From contig DASTBU010000061.1 of the NCBI GenBank assembly GCA_035711845.1, positions 1 through 6,382 of the forward strand: 6,382 nucleotides of DNA, in the 5' to 3' direction. Shown piece by piece: positions 6,367 through 6,382 of the stretch. The notes beneath the pieces were generated by a model. It had not been told where the DNA came from and ran no database searches. It worked only from the letters and a program-made list of their open reading frames with translations. How positions within the stretch are numbered: the stretch's first letter is position 1; every line of letters begins with the position of its first letter. The translations under genes and the position numbers were made by a program. Source of the DNA: DASTBU01 sp035711845. GTDB taxonomy: Bacteria; Acidobacteriota; Vicinamibacteria; Vicinamibacterales; 2-12-FULL-66-21.

Positions 6367-6382
6367 TCTCGAGACCGGCGGC

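Overview
The window is GC-rich, tightly packed bacterial chromosome with six protein genes and almost no non-coding space. High GC, short gaps and this gene mix (a large membrane SpoIIE-type phosphatase, an exported YtcJ-type amidohydrolase, a PLP transsulfuration enzyme, CutA and FtsB) would fit an Acidobacteriota-like soil or environmental bacterium. That assignment is inference from gene style only. I see no rRNA, tRNA, insertion sequence, CRISPR array or phage gene.

Left half, minus strand (4210 down to 1): an apparent three-gene operon. It opens with a 719-residue membrane protein with an extracytoplasmic sensor region, a HAMP domain and a PP2C/SpoIIE phosphatase domain. Next, 10 bases on, is a 565-residue signal-peptide-bearing amidohydrolase of the YtcJ (amidohydrolase_3) type. 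After a further 4 bases comes a gene that runs off the left edge. Its first ~68 residues look like a DUF2007 putative signal-transducing domain and continue in frame into the N-terminus of ribonuclease III. This DUF2007-RNase III fusion is the most unusual item in the window, and it is easy to miss because its stop codon lies outside the window.

Middle (4211-4357): a 147-base divergent control region. It has a good sigma-70-like promoter for the rightward gene and a weaker, overlapping -10-like element for the leftward operon. The rightward leader of about 106 bases holds a 15-codon ORF whose stop overlaps the GTG start of the following gene.

Right half: a cystathionine gamma-synthase/lyase-family gene (+), then convergent cutA (-), then divergent ftsB (+), which ends 16 bases before the right edge. 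These are housekeeping functions (sulfur amino acid metabolism, metal tolerance, cell division) and do not form an obvious pathway together. No complete new multi-gene system is evident. The points worth following up are the RNase III fusion and its linkage to a sensor phosphatase.
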